Shown piece by piece: positions 17,140 through 26,604 of a stretch of 64,000 nt of DNA. The position numbers and the translations under genes are program-made. Numbering within the stretch: the first letter of the stretch is position 1; every line of letters begins with the position of its first letter. Source of the DNA: CAYRGG01 sp964423745 (GTDB taxonomy: Bacteria; Pseudomonadota; Gammaproteobacteria; Competibacterales; Competibacteraceae). Under the pieces are notes generated by a model that saw only the letters and a list, made by a program, of their open reading frames with translations, was not told the DNA's origin and did no database searches. Where the stretch lies: contig CAYRGG010000009.1 in NCBI GenBank assembly GCA_964423745.1, positions 36,042-100,041 of the forward strand, read 5' to 3'.

Positions 17140-18054
17140 ATGGTAAGGCAGCGAACTATAAAGAATGTTATTCGAGCAACGGGTATTGGATTGCATACGG
17201 GAGAAAAGAGCTGTCTTACCCTGAGACCCGCGGAGCCTGACGTCGGCATCGTATTCCGGCGGGTCGATTTCGGTCAACCGCTGGAGATTAGAGCAAGTTC
17301 TGGAAATGTCGGTGATACACAATTAGCCACTTCATTAGCGCAAGGACCTATCCGCATTTCCACTGTGGAACATTTGCTGTCCGCTTTGGCGGGTTTAGGG
17401 ATTGATAATGCGTATGTGGATGTCAACGCAGCAGAAATACCTATCATGGATGGCAGTGCTAGTCCTTTCGTGTTTCTTATTCAATGCGCAGGTATAGAAG
17501 AACAAGTCGTTCCTAAACGATTTATCCGTGTCAAACGCTCGGTAGCGGTACACGAGGAGGATAAGTGGGCCCGTTTTGATCCTTATGAAGGCTTTAAAAT
17601 AGGGTTTACCATCGAATTTAAGCATCCTGTATTCGGGGGTCACCATCAGCAGGCAAATTTAGACTTCTCTACCGTCGCTTTTGTCAAGGAAGTCAGTCGA
17701 GCCCGCACCTTTGGTTTTATACGGGACATACAACATTTGCGAGAACGGCGCTTGGCGTTAGGAGGAAATCTCCATAATGCCGTTGTGATGGATGATTACC
17801 AAGTGTTGAATGAGGATGGTTTGCGTTATTCAGATGAATTTGTAAAACACAAGATTCTTGACGCCATTGGCGATTTATATTTATTAGGATGTGGTCTTAT
17901 CGGTTCTTTTACCGCTTATAAATCAGGTCATGATCTTAACAATCGCTTATTACGAACACTTTTAGCAGATCGTTCAAGTTGGGAAGAGGTCTCATTTACC
18001 GATGAGCGTCTTGTTCCTATTTCTTATCGGCAACCGGCGCAAATAACGGTTTAG
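17140..18054 (+). CDS. lpxC: UDP-3-O-acyl-N-acetylglucosamine deacetylase LpxC
   Basis: LpxC catalyses the committed, zinc-dependent deacetylation step of lipid A synthesis, so the cell makes a lipopolysaccharide-type outer membrane. I chose the ATG at 17140 (304 residues), since the family begins with a hydrophobic residue then RQRTIKN; the frame is open to 17110. The zinc-binding STVEHLLSAL and HKILDAIGDLYLLG motifs are intact, as are IMDGSASPF and FGGHHQ. It follows ftsZ as in most gammaproteobacteria, but with an enlarged, repeat-filled gap. Confidence 0.96.
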   Translation: MVRQRTIKNVIRATGIGLHTGEKSCLTLRPAEPDVGIVFRRVDFGQPLEIRASSGNVGDTQLATSLAQGPIRISTVEHLLSALAGLGIDNAYVDVNAAEIPIMDGSASPFVFLIQCAGIEEQVVPKRFIRVKRSVAVHEEDKWARFDPYEGFKIGFTIEFKHPVFGGHHQQANLDFSTVAFVKEVSRARTFGFIRDIQHLRERRLALGGNLHNAVVMDDYQVLNEDGLRYSDEFVKHKILDAIGDLYLLGCGLIGSFTAYKSGHDLNNRLLRTLLADRSSWEEVSFTDERLVPISYRQPAQITV

Positions 18055-18111
18055 TCTTATAAACACCATCAGTGAAACCTTCAGTAAGACCAAAAATATT
18101 CGTTGTTAATC

Positions 18112-18507
18112 ATGGAAAAATCCTCGCCCCTACTGTTTCAATCTGGTTTTGAAACACCTACAAAATTTGCTTCCGCCACATCTACTCAAGCACAATCAGA
18201 TGCTTTGCCCGTTTTGCCTGCTTCCCCACCCTCTGTTCCCGAAGCGCCGGAAGGTTTTTTAGATCAACTGCTAGCCTTTATTTATACGTTAGCCCATTGG
18301 GCCGGTGAATTGCTTGTTGCTTTACTAGATACCATTTTGCCTTTACAGACGCCAGGTAGCTTAGTAAATCCCATCGGTTTTCTGGCGATACTCACTGTTT
18401 TTTTGCTTATTGCTGAAGTTGCAAAAAAAGTAACTTGGCTAATAGTGGTGGTGGGTTGGGTGTTGATTGTCATTCGTATCGCTTTAGAAGCGATGCAAAC
18501 GATTTAA
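18112..18507 (+). CDS. Small membrane protein of unknown function
   Basis: I do not recognise a family. The 131-residue product starts at the ATG at 18112 (a TTG nine bases upstream is in frame but less likely). The first 45 residues are polar and Pro/Ser-rich, followed by two or three hydrophobic segments (about residues 46-70, 80-98 and 103-125). No signal peptide or catalytic motif is visible. It lies 57 bases after lpxC in the same direction and could be cotranscribed. Confidence 0.6.
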   Translation: MEKSSPLLFQSGFETPTKFASATSTQAQSDALPVLPASPPSVPEAPEGFLDQLLAFIYTLAHWAGELLVALLDTILPLQTPGSLVNPIGFLAILTVFLLIAEVAKKVTWLIVVVGWVLIVIRIALEAMQTI

Positions 18508-18675
18508 TCAATGCTGTGCTAAAAAAAGCAAACAAAGTTTATTCATAGAAAACATAGTTGCTTAGAGCTTGCGTAAGTTCTGTTTAGATGAAGTACGCTT
18601 TATTTTGTTATTTTTTGGCATTTTTATTGCTTAGGCTTAGATGGGTGTTCAAGGAAATCCTCAGCGGAGACTATC

Positions 18676-18888
18676 ATGCGTCTTACTTTTTCTAAACTTA
18701 CAGCTGGCGACAAATTTACTTGGCTTAGCCAAAAAATGACTAAAATCGACTCCCATTGGGCCAAATCAGGTTCACGGCAGGAATATTTATTTTCAGGCCA
18801 TGAACTAGTGGAAATTCCTGATGCCGTTGACGAATGTTGGGAAGAACTTTTTCTGCAATATTATCAGCCCTTGGGAATAAAACCGTAA
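18676..18888 (+). CDS. Small conserved-looking protein, unknown function
   Basis: The 70-residue product has a good ribosome binding site (GCGGAG ending eight bases before the ATG) and a plausible folded composition: MRLTFSKLTAGDKFTWLSQK, then SRQEYLFSGHELVEIP. The short beta-rich start resembles small proteins annotated only as hypothetical in gammaproteobacteria. I cannot assign a function. It converges on the NUDIX gene, with a six-base-pair hairpin (AAGCAT-ATGCTT, about 18888-18904) between the stops. Confidence 0.55.
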   Translation: MRLTFSKLTAGDKFTWLSQKMTKIDSHWAKSGSRQEYLFSGHELVEIPDAVDECWEELFLQYYQPLGIKP

Positions 18889-18901
18889 GCATTGTGTATG
18901 C

Positions 18902-19321
18902 TTAAGCCGAATTTCGTTCACGGGCATAAGCTTGAATGATTTCATTATGCTTAAAGGCAAGCTCATAAGACGGGATTTTGCTCAACTCGAGCCAGCGAAT
19001 AGTTGCCACTTCTTCAGGTTGAGGTGTCAAAGTACCCGATGCCGAGCCAGTAAAGATGATAACCACGGCATGCCAGTTTAATGCTTTAATAATCTCATCG
19101 AAGTAGTGAAAAAACTTAGGAGAAAAATCTAAACCTATTTCTTCTTTGACTTCCCTTGTCACGGCATCCCTAGCCGTTTCAAAACCATCAATATGGCCCC
19201 CCGGTAAACAAAACTGACCCGCAAAAGGCTCAATATTTCGCTCAGTTAACAGGATTTCTTCATGGTCTTGAACTTGGCGGGTTATAATGGCGCCGACGGT
19301 CGCTTTGACATGAATTGCCAT
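18902..19321 (-). CDS. NUDIX hydrolase
   Basis: NUDIX enzymes hydrolyse nucleoside diphosphates linked to another group. The 139-residue product has a complete Nudix box beginning at Gly42 (GHIDGFE...REVKEEIGL), with both metal-binding glutamates present. The preceding FCLPGG and the later EVATIRWLELSKIP are also typical. The substrate cannot be told; the size and the LPGGHID form are common in small ADP-ribose or nucleotide-sugar hydrolases. It is on the minus strand between unrelated small genes. Confidence 0.88.
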   Translation of the reverse strand: MAIHVKATVGAIITRQVQDHEEILLTERNIEPFAGQFCLPGGHIDGFETARDAVTREVKEEIGLDFSPKFFHYFDEIIKALNWHAVVIIFTGSASGTLTPQPEEVATIRWLELSKIPSYELAFKHNEIIQAYARERNSA

Positions 19322-19383
19322 CTAGGTTTCTCCCAAGAAAATTATAATAACGCTACCATGGTTAGATGTTAACCTCGCTGCAG

Positions 19384-20109
19384 TTAATCCGGTTGATCTA
19401 AGGCAAAAGGGTGAGGATGACTGGCATGGATACGATCCAGAATACGTTGTTCTCGAGTTACTATAGTATGCAAAAACTCGCTTGCATCCCCCATGTGGCG
19501 AAATGCTTTATAGCCGTTATCGATAAAACTGTGCAATTCTCCAAAACCGGCTAAGTGGGTCGGTCCTTTGGAGAGTCGTATAACGGTATAAATAAAAGGA
19601 GTAGCAACAGCAGCATTGAGTTTTCTACCAAGCAGTTGAATCAATTCAATCTGATGAAGGCGTCGATCATAGGTATTACAAAGACGATAGGCTTCTGCAT
19701 AGTGTTCTTCAGTCAGGTTTTCTCGCACCCCCAGTTCTTCAACCAACATTCGAGCCAGTTCCGCATCCAATTCATGGGACAAGGCATTTAACTCTACAGC
19801 CATGGCAAGGGGTTCTAAGAGTTTAGGTGGCATAGTTCTTACCATGATAGGATAGGCGCGTTCGAGATCTTGGTCGCGTTTGTTAAAGTCTTGTTCTCCG
19901 TACAATTCTGTCAGAAAAAACTCAGTGGCGGGTTTATAGCGAGGACTTGCCAGCAAGTCCTCGTAAGTTTTTTCCAAACGCTGAGACTGCCAGTGCCTGA
20001 GCATGCGTTGCTCAGGTGTTAGGCCAGTTAGGTTTTGCTCGTCTCGCAGTTTTTTGAGACGATTTAGTTGGTACAGTAGCAGCGCTGCGCCTTGGTTTTT
20101 ACTTTCCAT
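19384..20109 (-). CDS. FFLEELY-motif protein
   Basis: The 241-residue, mostly helical product contains FFLTELYGEQDFNKRDQDLE near residues 65-84, the motif that names the FFLEELY family of gammaproteobacterial proteins of unknown function. It lacks a signal peptide and membrane segments. It lies 90 bases downstream of fadD on the same strand and may be expressed with it, which hints at but does not show a role near lipid metabolism. Confidence 0.75.
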   Translation of the reverse strand: MESKNQGAALLLYQLNRLKKLRDEQNLTGLTPEQRMLRHWQSQRLEKTYEDLLASPRYKPATEFFLTELYGEQDFNKRDQDLERAYPIMVRTMPPKLLEPLAMAVELNALSHELDAELARMLVEELGVRENLTEEHYAEAYRLCNTYDRRLHQIELIQLLGRKLNAAVATPFIYTVIRLSKGPTHLAGFGELHSFIDNGYKAFRHMGDASEFLHTIVTREQRILDRIHASHPHPFALDQPD

Positions 20110-20199
20110 ATATAAGGAAGTCTATAAATGGCTTGCTTAGTTGCATTAACGGATCAGCTTTTTCGCCAGATCCGTCTACGGCCCATGTGATACTTTATG

Positions 20200-21888
20200 T
20201 CAACGTAGCTCCCGGCGAAGAATCTTACCCACATTGGATTTTGGTAATTCCTCACGGAATTCCACATGCCTTGGTATTTTGTAGCCCGTCAACTGCTTTT
20301 TGCAGTGTTCGCGAATCTCTTCGGGGGTTATTTCGTGGCCAGGTTTAACGACAACAAACACCTTGACAGCTTCACCCGCTTTTTCATCGGGCACCCCAAT
20401 ACAAGCGACTTCCAGCACAGCATCCAAATGAGCGATCACATCTTCGATTTCATTGGGAAATACATTAAAACCGGAAACCAAAATCATATCCTTTTTGCGG
20501 TCCACAATCCGCACAAAACCTTCTTCATCGATGGTGGCGATATCGCCGGTAAGTAGCCAGCCATCTTCGGTAATGGTTTTAGCCGTTTCGTCGGGCCGTT
20601 GCCAATAACCTCGCATGACTTGAGGACCCTTAGCGCACAATTCGCCGGCTTCACCAAAACCAACCTCATTACCGTTTTCATCGCGAATGGATACATCCGT
20701 GGACGGCACAGGCAAACCAATACTGCTATTAAATGCCTCTAAATCAATGGGGTTTACGCAAATAACGGGTGAAGATTCCGTTAAACCATAACCCTCAAGG
20801 ATACGCACACCGGTGGCTTTCTGCCATTTCTCAGCCACTGCCCGTTGTACGGCCATACCGCCACCCACAGCCAGTTTCAATGCAGAAAAATCGAGACTAG
20901 CAAAATCAGGATTGTTAACCATACCGTTGAACAGAGTATTTACGCCGCTAATGGCGGTGAATTTACCCAGTTTTTTAAGCTCTTTTATAAATCCAGGAAT
21001 ATCACGCGGATTTGTGATCAATACATTTAAACTGCCATATTGCACAAAAACTAAACAATTAACCGTCAGGCAAAAAATATGGTAGAGGGGCAGGGCGGTA
21101 ATGATGATTTCCTTGCCTTCTTCCAGAACCGGATCTACATAAGCCTTAACCTGGAGCATATTGGCAATCATATTACCGTGGGACAACATGGCGCCCTTGG
21201 CAACGCCTGTCGTGCCACCCGTATATTGTAGGAAGGCCAAACTCTCTTTGTTGAGGGTAGGGGGATCAAGGGTCAGTTTATGCCCCTCATTTAAAGCGTT
21301 TTTAAAGGTTGCAGCGCCAGGAAGGCTATAATCAGGCACCATTTTCTTAACGTATTTGACCGCCAAGTTAATCAATGCCGATTTGGGAAATGGCAGCATA
21401 TCGGCGAGTTCTGTCACAATCGCCTTTTCAACAATGGTTTTATCAATAACCTCTGCTAATACATGGGCAAAATTAGCCACAATAACGATTGCCCGGGCTC
21501 CTGAATCATTAAGTTGATGCTCTAGTTCCCGCGGTGTATAGAGAGGATTTACGTTAACAACGGTTAATCCGGCGCGAAGAATGCCAAACAAAGCAACAGG
21601 GTACTGTAAAAGGTTAGGCATCATGATGGCAACTCGGTCGCCGGTTTGCAGGCCGAGGCTTTTCTGAAGGTAAGCTGCAAAATCGCGGCTTTTGCTATCT
21701 AACTCGGCAAACGTCATGACGTAGCCTAAATTAGCAAACGCATTTTTGTCGCTAAATTTCTGGCAGCTTTGATCAAATATCTCAACCAGGGATGAGTACT
21801 CGTCTAAATTGACTTCGGCAGGAATACCTTCGGGATACCTTTTTAACCAAATTTTTTCCAAGGGATTTTCTCCTATAGCATTGGACAT
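20200..21888 (-). CDS. fadD: Long-chain-fatty-acid--CoA ligase FadD
   Basis: FadD activates long-chain fatty acids to acyl-CoA through an acyl-AMP intermediate for beta-oxidation and for membrane lipid supply. The 562-residue product matches the usual length and has the AMP-binding P-loop LQYTGGTTGVAKGAMLSHGN, EGYGLTESSPV, the hinge GWLLTGDIATIDEEGFVRIVDRKKDMI and the C-terminal lysine in PKSNVGKILRRELR. It is the only plausible fatty-acid activation gene in the window. Confidence 0.95.
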   Translation of the reverse strand: MSNAIGENPLEKIWLKRYPEGIPAEVNLDEYSSLVEIFDQSCQKFSDKNAFANLGYVMTFAELDSKSRDFAAYLQKSLGLQTGDRVAIMMPNLLQYPVALFGILRAGLTVVNVNPLYTPRELEHQLNDSGARAIVIVANFAHVLAEVIDKTIVEKAIVTELADMLPFPKSALINLAVKYVKKMVPDYSLPGAATFKNALNEGHKLTLDPPTLNKESLAFLQYTGGTTGVAKGAMLSHGNMIANMLQVKAYVDPVLEEGKEIIITALPLYHIFCLTVNCLVFVQYGSLNVLITNPRDIPGFIKELKKLGKFTAISGVNTLFNGMVNNPDFASLDFSALKLAVGGGMAVQRAVAEKWQKATGVRILEGYGLTESSPVICVNPIDLEAFNSSIGLPVPSTDVSIRDENGNEVGFGEAGELCAKGPQVMRGYWQRPDETAKTITEDGWLLTGDIATIDEEGFVRIVDRKKDMILVSGFNVFPNEIEDVIAHLDAVLEVACIGVPDEKAGEAVKVFVVVKPGHEITPEEIREHCKKQLTGYKIPRHVEFREELPKSNVGKILRRELR

Positions 21889-21963
21889 TAAAGAGGGAAA
21901 GCAACGAATTATGTTTATGGTAATAACTTAATAGCCTTAATCTTTTCCTTGTTATTTCAGGCA

Positions 21964-22001
21964 GCGGGAAAATAAAACTGCGGGAAAATAAAACTGCGGG
22001 A
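21964..22001 (+). repeat. Short tandem repeat, 16-bp unit
   Basis: GCGGGAAAATAAAACT occurs twice in a row (21964-21979 and 21980-21995), followed by a truncated third unit GCGGGA. It lies in the 269-base region between fadD and the AlkB-like gene, upstream of fadD. No protein-coding use is seen. Confidence 0.8.
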
Positions 22002-22157
22002 TTTTTACCATGCTCCCCCAGACTAGGTCAAATAACCTCAATGGGTGATTTTTTATTTTATCAAGTCCTTAGCATAAACACTGTTTTTTCTGATTACGAA
22101 GAAAACAGTTAGAATTTTACTAGTAAGGCTTTGTCCTCAGCATTTTATAGTAACTTT

Positions 22158-22781
22158 TTACTGCATAGACACAATACGTCGAAATGTTAGATTAATACGC
22201 GGACCAATTGCTTTGCGGGTTTTGGGAAGGCTGTGTCGCCAACAGTGTTGGGTGTCGCCTTTCATAAGAAGCGTGCTGCCTGATTCTAAATCCAAGGAAA
22301 TACGCATGACACGTTTTTTATGCTGAAAGTTAAACCGGCGTACAGCACCTAGGCTTACCGATGCAATCACTGGATTTTTACCAAGTTCTGGTTCGGCATC
22401 GCTGTGCCATCCCATGCTATCTTGACCATCTCGATACAGGTTCATAAGAACGCTATTAAAACTCACATTTGCTAGATCGTCCAAGCGCTGTTTAATATTC
22501 AAAAGAGTCGTATTCCAAGGAAGCGGTTCTAAACGCAGGCCAGAGTAGCTGTAGATGGCCCCTTTATCCCCATACCAGGCGCTAAGGCGGGGCGCAGCAA
22601 TAGGTCGTCCATAGAGGGTAAGGACGTGTTGCTGCCAGGGGGTAGTAGTGAGCAAAGTTTGGAATAACGAGTTGTGGTCCGGGAAAGTTGATGGGTATAA
22701 CAAAACATTGCCATCTGGCATTGCTAGATGTTGAACAGGAGAAGATTCACACGCTGCAGACTGTAAGTGTTTTTCAGTCAT
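22158..22781 (-). CDS. AlkB-like 2-oxoglutarate/Fe(II) dioxygenase
   Basis: AlkB proteins oxidatively remove alkyl groups such as 1-methyladenine and 3-methylcytosine from DNA or RNA. The 207-residue product has the Fe(II)-binding MGWHSDAEPELG (His and Asp) and the later HCWRHSLPKT with the distal His, followed by RINLTFR carrying the arginines that bind 2-oxoglutarate. The layout is closest to the AlkB2/AlkB3 type in which YSGLRLEPLPW precedes the core. It is alone on the minus strand and shares a 59-base divergent promoter region with the lipoprotein gene. Confidence 0.88.
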   Translation of the reverse strand: MTEKHLQSAACESSPVQHLAMPDGNVLLYPSTFPDHNSLFQTLLTTTPWQQHVLTLYGRPIAAPRLSAWYGDKGAIYSYSGLRLEPLPWNTTLLNIKQRLDDLANVSFNSVLMNLYRDGQDSMGWHSDAEPELGKNPVIASVSLGAVRRFNFQHKKRVMRISLDLESGSTLLMKGDTQHCWRHSLPKTRKAIGPRINLTFRRIVSMQ

Positions 22782-22840
22782 GGATGTATTAGTTTGTATA
22801 ATGACTAAGGAGCTTCACGCTTAACATATAAGGATCACAG

Positions 22841-23242
22841 ATGCTCAAAAAACCACATATTTTCCTATTACTGTTGCTAGTCATTATAATCTCTACAACT
22901 GCAGGGTGCTTTGCCACCATGGGTAAAAAGCAAAAGCTAGATGATACTTTGCGAACCTATGAAGGCGCTATTCGTTGGAATGAATTCGAGATGGCCAACA
23001 GTTTTGGCGCTAATCAAAAAACCTCACCAGATTTGTCGAAGTTGCAAAATATCCGCGTCACCGCGTACCAAGTCAAAAATAGTATCGCCTCGGAGGACGA
23101 GCTTAAAGCCAGGCAGACCGTGGTGGTTCAATACTATGATGCAAGCACCATGAGGCAGGAAACTGCTGTTCATAATCAGCAGTGGCGCTACGATGAAGAG
23201 CAAAAACGTTGGTTAGTAGAACCTAGTTTACCGGACTTCTGA
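22841..23242 (+). CDS. Small lipoprotein, unknown function
   Basis: The 133-residue product begins with a lipoprotein signal: basic start, LLLLLVIIISTTAGC lipobox with the modified Cys at about residue 23. The mature part (LDDTLRTYEGAIRWNEFEMA...) resembles small lipoproteins in which about 100 residues of alpha/beta fold end in QWRYDEEQKRWLVEPSLPDF. No known ligand or function. AAGGA stands seven bases before the ATG. Confidence 0.8.
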   Translation: MLKKPHIFLLLLLVIIISTTAGCFATMGKKQKLDDTLRTYEGAIRWNEFEMANSFGANQKTSPDLSKLQNIRVTAYQVKNSIASEDELKARQTVVVQYYDASTMRQETAVHNQQWRYDEEQKRWLVEPSLPDF

Positions 23243-23851
23243 AAAGCTTGATGGAGACTTCATAAACGGTATGGTTTATGCTCTGGGTTAGAGCGCCCGG
23301 GTTTTAACTGTATTCAAAATATCGAGCTCTTTGTTATCTATTTCAACGAAGGTGCTCCACCGATTCGCACCTCGCTTTAACAGCAGTTTCGCACAGGGTT
23401 TGCAGAAAAGACGGTTTGCCTGTCATCCTTTAATAAAATTTAAAGTTGTTCGGGTTACCTATTGCTCATGCTTCAGGAGTGGTGCCAAGAACCATCCTTT
23501 GCAAGCATCATTTTGGTTGCCTCCTCTGTCAGAAATCCTCGTTCAGATTACCGATAATACTTTCCGAAAAAATAGAGGTGTATCAACACATATTTCCCAC
23601 AAGAGTCTGTGAATTTTTTACAAAGATTTTGTGACAAATTGCTTTGATCGGGAAAGGTGGATTGTGTGTTAATGGTCCCTAGAGGTTTTATTCACCTCAA
23701 GGTTGTCAAAGGTGGTATTGGTCAGAGTAGGTTCAGTCACTTTTTTGTAGAGATTCTGCCTCTAGGATTACCCTTTGTAAACTGAATTATCAAGCTCGTT
23801 TGACCGGATACTTTGTTTTTGAATTTGAACACTGCTGAATGGGATTTTGTG
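23243..23851. other. 609-base gap upstream of the large repeat protein
   Basis: No gene is supported. A 93-codon frame at 23331-23612 has a Ser/Arg/Cys-rich, His-poor product and no ribosome binding site. An inverted repeat ATAAAC-GTTTAT lies at about 23262-23279, just after the lipoprotein gene. The region is somewhat richer in A+T than the gene that follows. Confidence 0.5.
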
Positions 23852-26401
23852 ATGGATGAAAAACAGGATCAGCTCAATATAGGTATGTCCTTCGAACGAA
23901 TCGCTGTGGACTACGAGCGAGAGAACGACGACGCCTTAGAGCTCAAAATATTAAATGAGGAGTTTATTCCCGAGGAATTATCGCCTCCGATTGTGCGTGC
24001 TCCTCTTTTTGAATGTATGGAAGTCGTTCGGATCGAAGGGCTCTTAGAAGGATCGAAAGCAGAAGTTTTTTCTGGGTCGGAGATGATCGGAGATGCTGTG
24101 AGTCATGATGGCGCGGCAGCGGTCGAGACACGACCTCTAAAAGAAAATGAGAATATTACGGCAATCCAAACCTTCGATACACAACAAAGCCCACCTTCTT
24201 TCCCTGCAATTCGTGTTTTGCCGCATCCTGAGACTTTACCAACACCAATAGTGCATGAGCCTGTTTTTGAGTGCTCAAGGTTCATTGTTATCAAGAGGGC
24301 TTTTGTTGGGGCTCGCGCTCAAGTATCGGTAAATGGCCAGCAAGTGAGTACTACTTTAATTCAAAACGAAACTCAAGGTATTTTCCTACCAAAGCGATTG
24401 TCACGCGGTGATGTTGTCGAGGTTACTATCACCCTTTGCGAAAACGCTGATAAAGATATCATTAAGATCGATGCAGAAAACCCAGCAAGAGCTGTTCGGG
24501 CGCCAAATCCTATGCCGCCCCCCACTATCGATCCGAAATCAATCACTATTGGCAATAAACGGATTATTGTATCCGATCTGGTTATAGGTGCCGATCAGAC
24601 ACTTCTTGAAAAACAATCCAGCACAAAAGGCATATATCATTCCTGGGCCCGGAGGGCTTGGTTTCTGCTTAACAGAGCGATAGAAGACGACGATAGCTAC
24701 GGTGCTCAGCAGTCTTTGTGTGTGGATAGTATTTTTAGCACAGACATTCCGGCGAGTAGTTCGAATCCTGACCAGAATAGGTTGCCCGTGCCCCTGCTAG
24801 GTAGGCCGATCTGTCCCGGTGATACAATTGCGCGGGTGAGGGGAGTACGTCCGGGCGCTGTAGTTTGCGTATTTGTCAATGGTGTTTTGTCAGGGGTTGC
24901 AACAGCTCATAGCCCAAATATTCTTGTCCGTCTCGCTAATTCTTTTTTACCCAATGCAGGCGATAAGGTAACAGCGCTACAGTATGTGTGGAACATCGTC
25001 AGTCCCCACTCCGCGGCTGTTGTGGCGGACTTCATTAAAGACGTCGATATCGATGTGGAAGGAACCGGACCCCATCTGGATAATGAAGGACAAATTGTTG
25101 AAGGTCTCTTTGACGAGCAGACAACTACGCTTCGAATCCGGGTAAAGACCTGCTGCGACAATAAAGAGGCAGAAGATGCTCAGGCATTGATCATTAGCGA
25201 GACTGGCGAAGAATTCGGTCCAGTCACGTTATCCAGGTACGGATCCGGTCTTTACGAAGGCGTTCTTTTTTCCGAGGAAGTTGATGGGCTTCCTGCCGGC
25301 AGATACGTAGTTGTGGTCAGAGGGTTATGTTGTGGCAAGGTAGGTGAGCACGAATTTGAGGTTCTTCTTAGCAGAATCGATTTAAACGACCGCACGCCGC
25401 CCTCTCTCTCAGTTCGAGCGACATCTCAATCTGGCTCGATGGTAATGTCAACAGCCGGAGGATCGGCACCATCCAACCTCGACATTTATCTTTTCGAATA
25501 CATTGATCTCGATGTGGAAGCGCAGGACTTCCAAGGGTTGAAGCATGTCGCCACATCGACTGTGATTGGACGAATAGACCGAACGCGCGGACCAAGCACC
25601 TTTTCTGCCTCCGGTGCTCCACCCATTCCAATTCGCAAACAGTTGCAAATCCGTGTGGACTACAAAAAGCTCGGTCAAGATTTCATTACTGTAAGTGCAT
25701 CAAATTTTGGTCGCTTCTCAACGCCGGTCAACACACCGCAGTTAACGGTAAATATACTTCAAAGAGAACCGCACCTCGATGCCCTGTCCTCAAGGCGCGT
25801 AACAGTATTCGACAAGATCGATTTTAGCGGTCGCCATTTCTTAGTGCCGGGTGAGGGTACGGTTATTCACTTTAAAAAAATGGGAATGATGATTCTTGAA
25901 GAGATTGTCGATCCCTCCATTTTGCAAACGACTACGATTAAGGGTCTTGATATTCCCGATTCCTTGCAGCCGGGGAGGTATGATGTATGCGTACTTGTTG
26001 GCCAGGCAAAACTTATGAGCAACTCGATGAGCATCGAGGTCATCAAAGCGAAAGAACCTGAAACGCCTCCAAAGATTACAAATGTGGCTGTTACTCTGCA
26101 ACGAAGTACCATCTGGGATGGGCAAATGAAAAAAATCGTTTGGACAAAGTCTGTAACCCGTCTAGATTTTGGTACTGGATTTAATAGTTTTTACATTCTT
26201 GAAACAACAAATGTTAATGATGGTGTTGTCGAGTTGGCAAACTCGGAGAAGTCATATTTTTTCTCAAAGAACGAAGTTTCTAATGCTTTCAAAGACCAAA
26301 CATTAGTTGATTTTTGGGCAGCGCAGCCAATTGGGAATTTTAACCTTGCCCAAAAGAGCACGTTAGTATTCAAGTTTAAAGTAACCGATCAGAAACCTTA
26401 A
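23852..26401 (+). CDS. Large beta-sandwich repeat protein, unknown function
   Basis: I do not recognise this 849-residue protein. The ATG at 23852 with GGGAT upstream is preferred over a TTG at 23813. There is no signal peptide or membrane segment. The sequence shows weak repeats of the type P-P-I-V-x-x-P-x-F-E-C followed by V-x-I-x-x-x-x-x-G-A-x-x-x-V (about residues 45-85 and 125-165), a third related block (PICPGDTIARVRGVRPGAVVC) near 325-345, and later stretches such as SLQPGRYDVCVLVGQ that look like Ig/TIG-type beta-sandwich modules. Cysteine pairs (FEC, CCDN, LCCGK) recur. It could be a carbohydrate-binding or phage-tail-like structural protein, but neither is shown. Confidence 0.6.
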   Translation: MDEKQDQLNIGMSFERIAVDYERENDDALELKILNEEFIPEELSPPIVRAPLFECMEVVRIEGLLEGSKAEVFSGSEMIGDAVSHDGAAAVETRPLKENENITAIQTFDTQQSPPSFPAIRVLPHPETLPTPIVHEPVFECSRFIVIKRAFVGARAQVSVNGQQVSTTLIQNETQGIFLPKRLSRGDVVEVTITLCENADKDIIKIDAENPARAVRAPNPMPPPTIDPKSITIGNKRIIVSDLVIGADQTLLEKQSSTKGIYHSWARRAWFLLNRAIEDDDSYGAQQSLCVDSIFSTDIPASSSNPDQNRLPVPLLGRPICPGDTIARVRGVRPGAVVCVFVNGVLSGVATAHSPNILVRLANSFLPNAGDKVTALQYVWNIVSPHSAAVVADFIKDVDIDVEGTGPHLDNEGQIVEGLFDEQTTTLRIRVKTCCDNKEAEDAQALIISETGEEFGPVTLSRYGSGLYEGVLFSEEVDGLPAGRYVVVVRGLCCGKVGEHEFEVLLSRIDLNDRTPPSLSVRATSQSGSMVMSTAGGSAPSNLDIYLFEYIDLDVEAQDFQGLKHVATSTVIGRIDRTRGPSTFSASGAPPIPIRKQLQIRVDYKKLGQDFITVSASNFGRFSTPVNTPQLTVNILQREPHLDALSSRRVTVFDKIDFSGRHFLVPGEGTVIHFKKMGMMILEEIVDPSILQTTTIKGLDIPDSLQPGRYDVCVLVGQAKLMSNSMSIEVIKAKEPETPPKITNVAVTLQRSTIWDGQMKKIVWTKSVTRLDFGTGFNSFYILETTNVNDGVVELANSEKSYFFSKNEVSNAFKDQTLVDFWAAQPIGNFNLAQKSTLVFKFKVTDQKP

Positions 26402-26455
26402 ATACTGATCTTGTGTTTTACAGATGATTAGATTTATCTAACTGTCTCCAGCTTG

Positions 26456-26481
26456 GCGCGTCGCTTTCCACAGCGTCGCGC
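26456..26481 (+). other. GC-rich hairpin downstream of the repeat protein
   Basis: GCGCGTCGC and GCGTCGCGC form a nine-pair stem with one mismatch around an eight-base loop, 55 bases after the stop at 26401. There is no T-tract after it, so it is a weak terminator candidate; it may instead be the end of an unrecognised palindromic repeat. Confidence 0.35.
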
Positions 26482-26542
26482 TATAGATGATTGATTCGTT
26501 ATTTAAGGTATGCTGTTTCAGCAAATAAAGAAGATTGCATAC

Positions 26543-26570
26543 TATAATGCGCATTTATAACAATACGCAT
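26543..26570 (+). promoter_or_regulatory. Putative promoter/operator of the toxin-antitoxin pair
   Basis: A perfect TATAAT (26543-26548) overlaps the inverted repeat ATGCG-N14-CGCAT (26547-26551 and 26566-26570), 35 bases before the toxin GTG. Type II antitoxins usually bind palindromes over their own promoters, so this is the likely HigA operator. No clear -35 is present. A longer-range pair CTATAGAT (26481) and ATCTATAG (26569) flanks it. Confidence 0.4.
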
Positions 26571-26604
26571 CTATAGCAATCAATAAAATCAAAAGAATTG
26601 CATT

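Noticed and set aside
23331..23612. 93-codon frame before the large repeat protein
   Set aside because: No ribosome binding site, unusual composition, no recognisable family.
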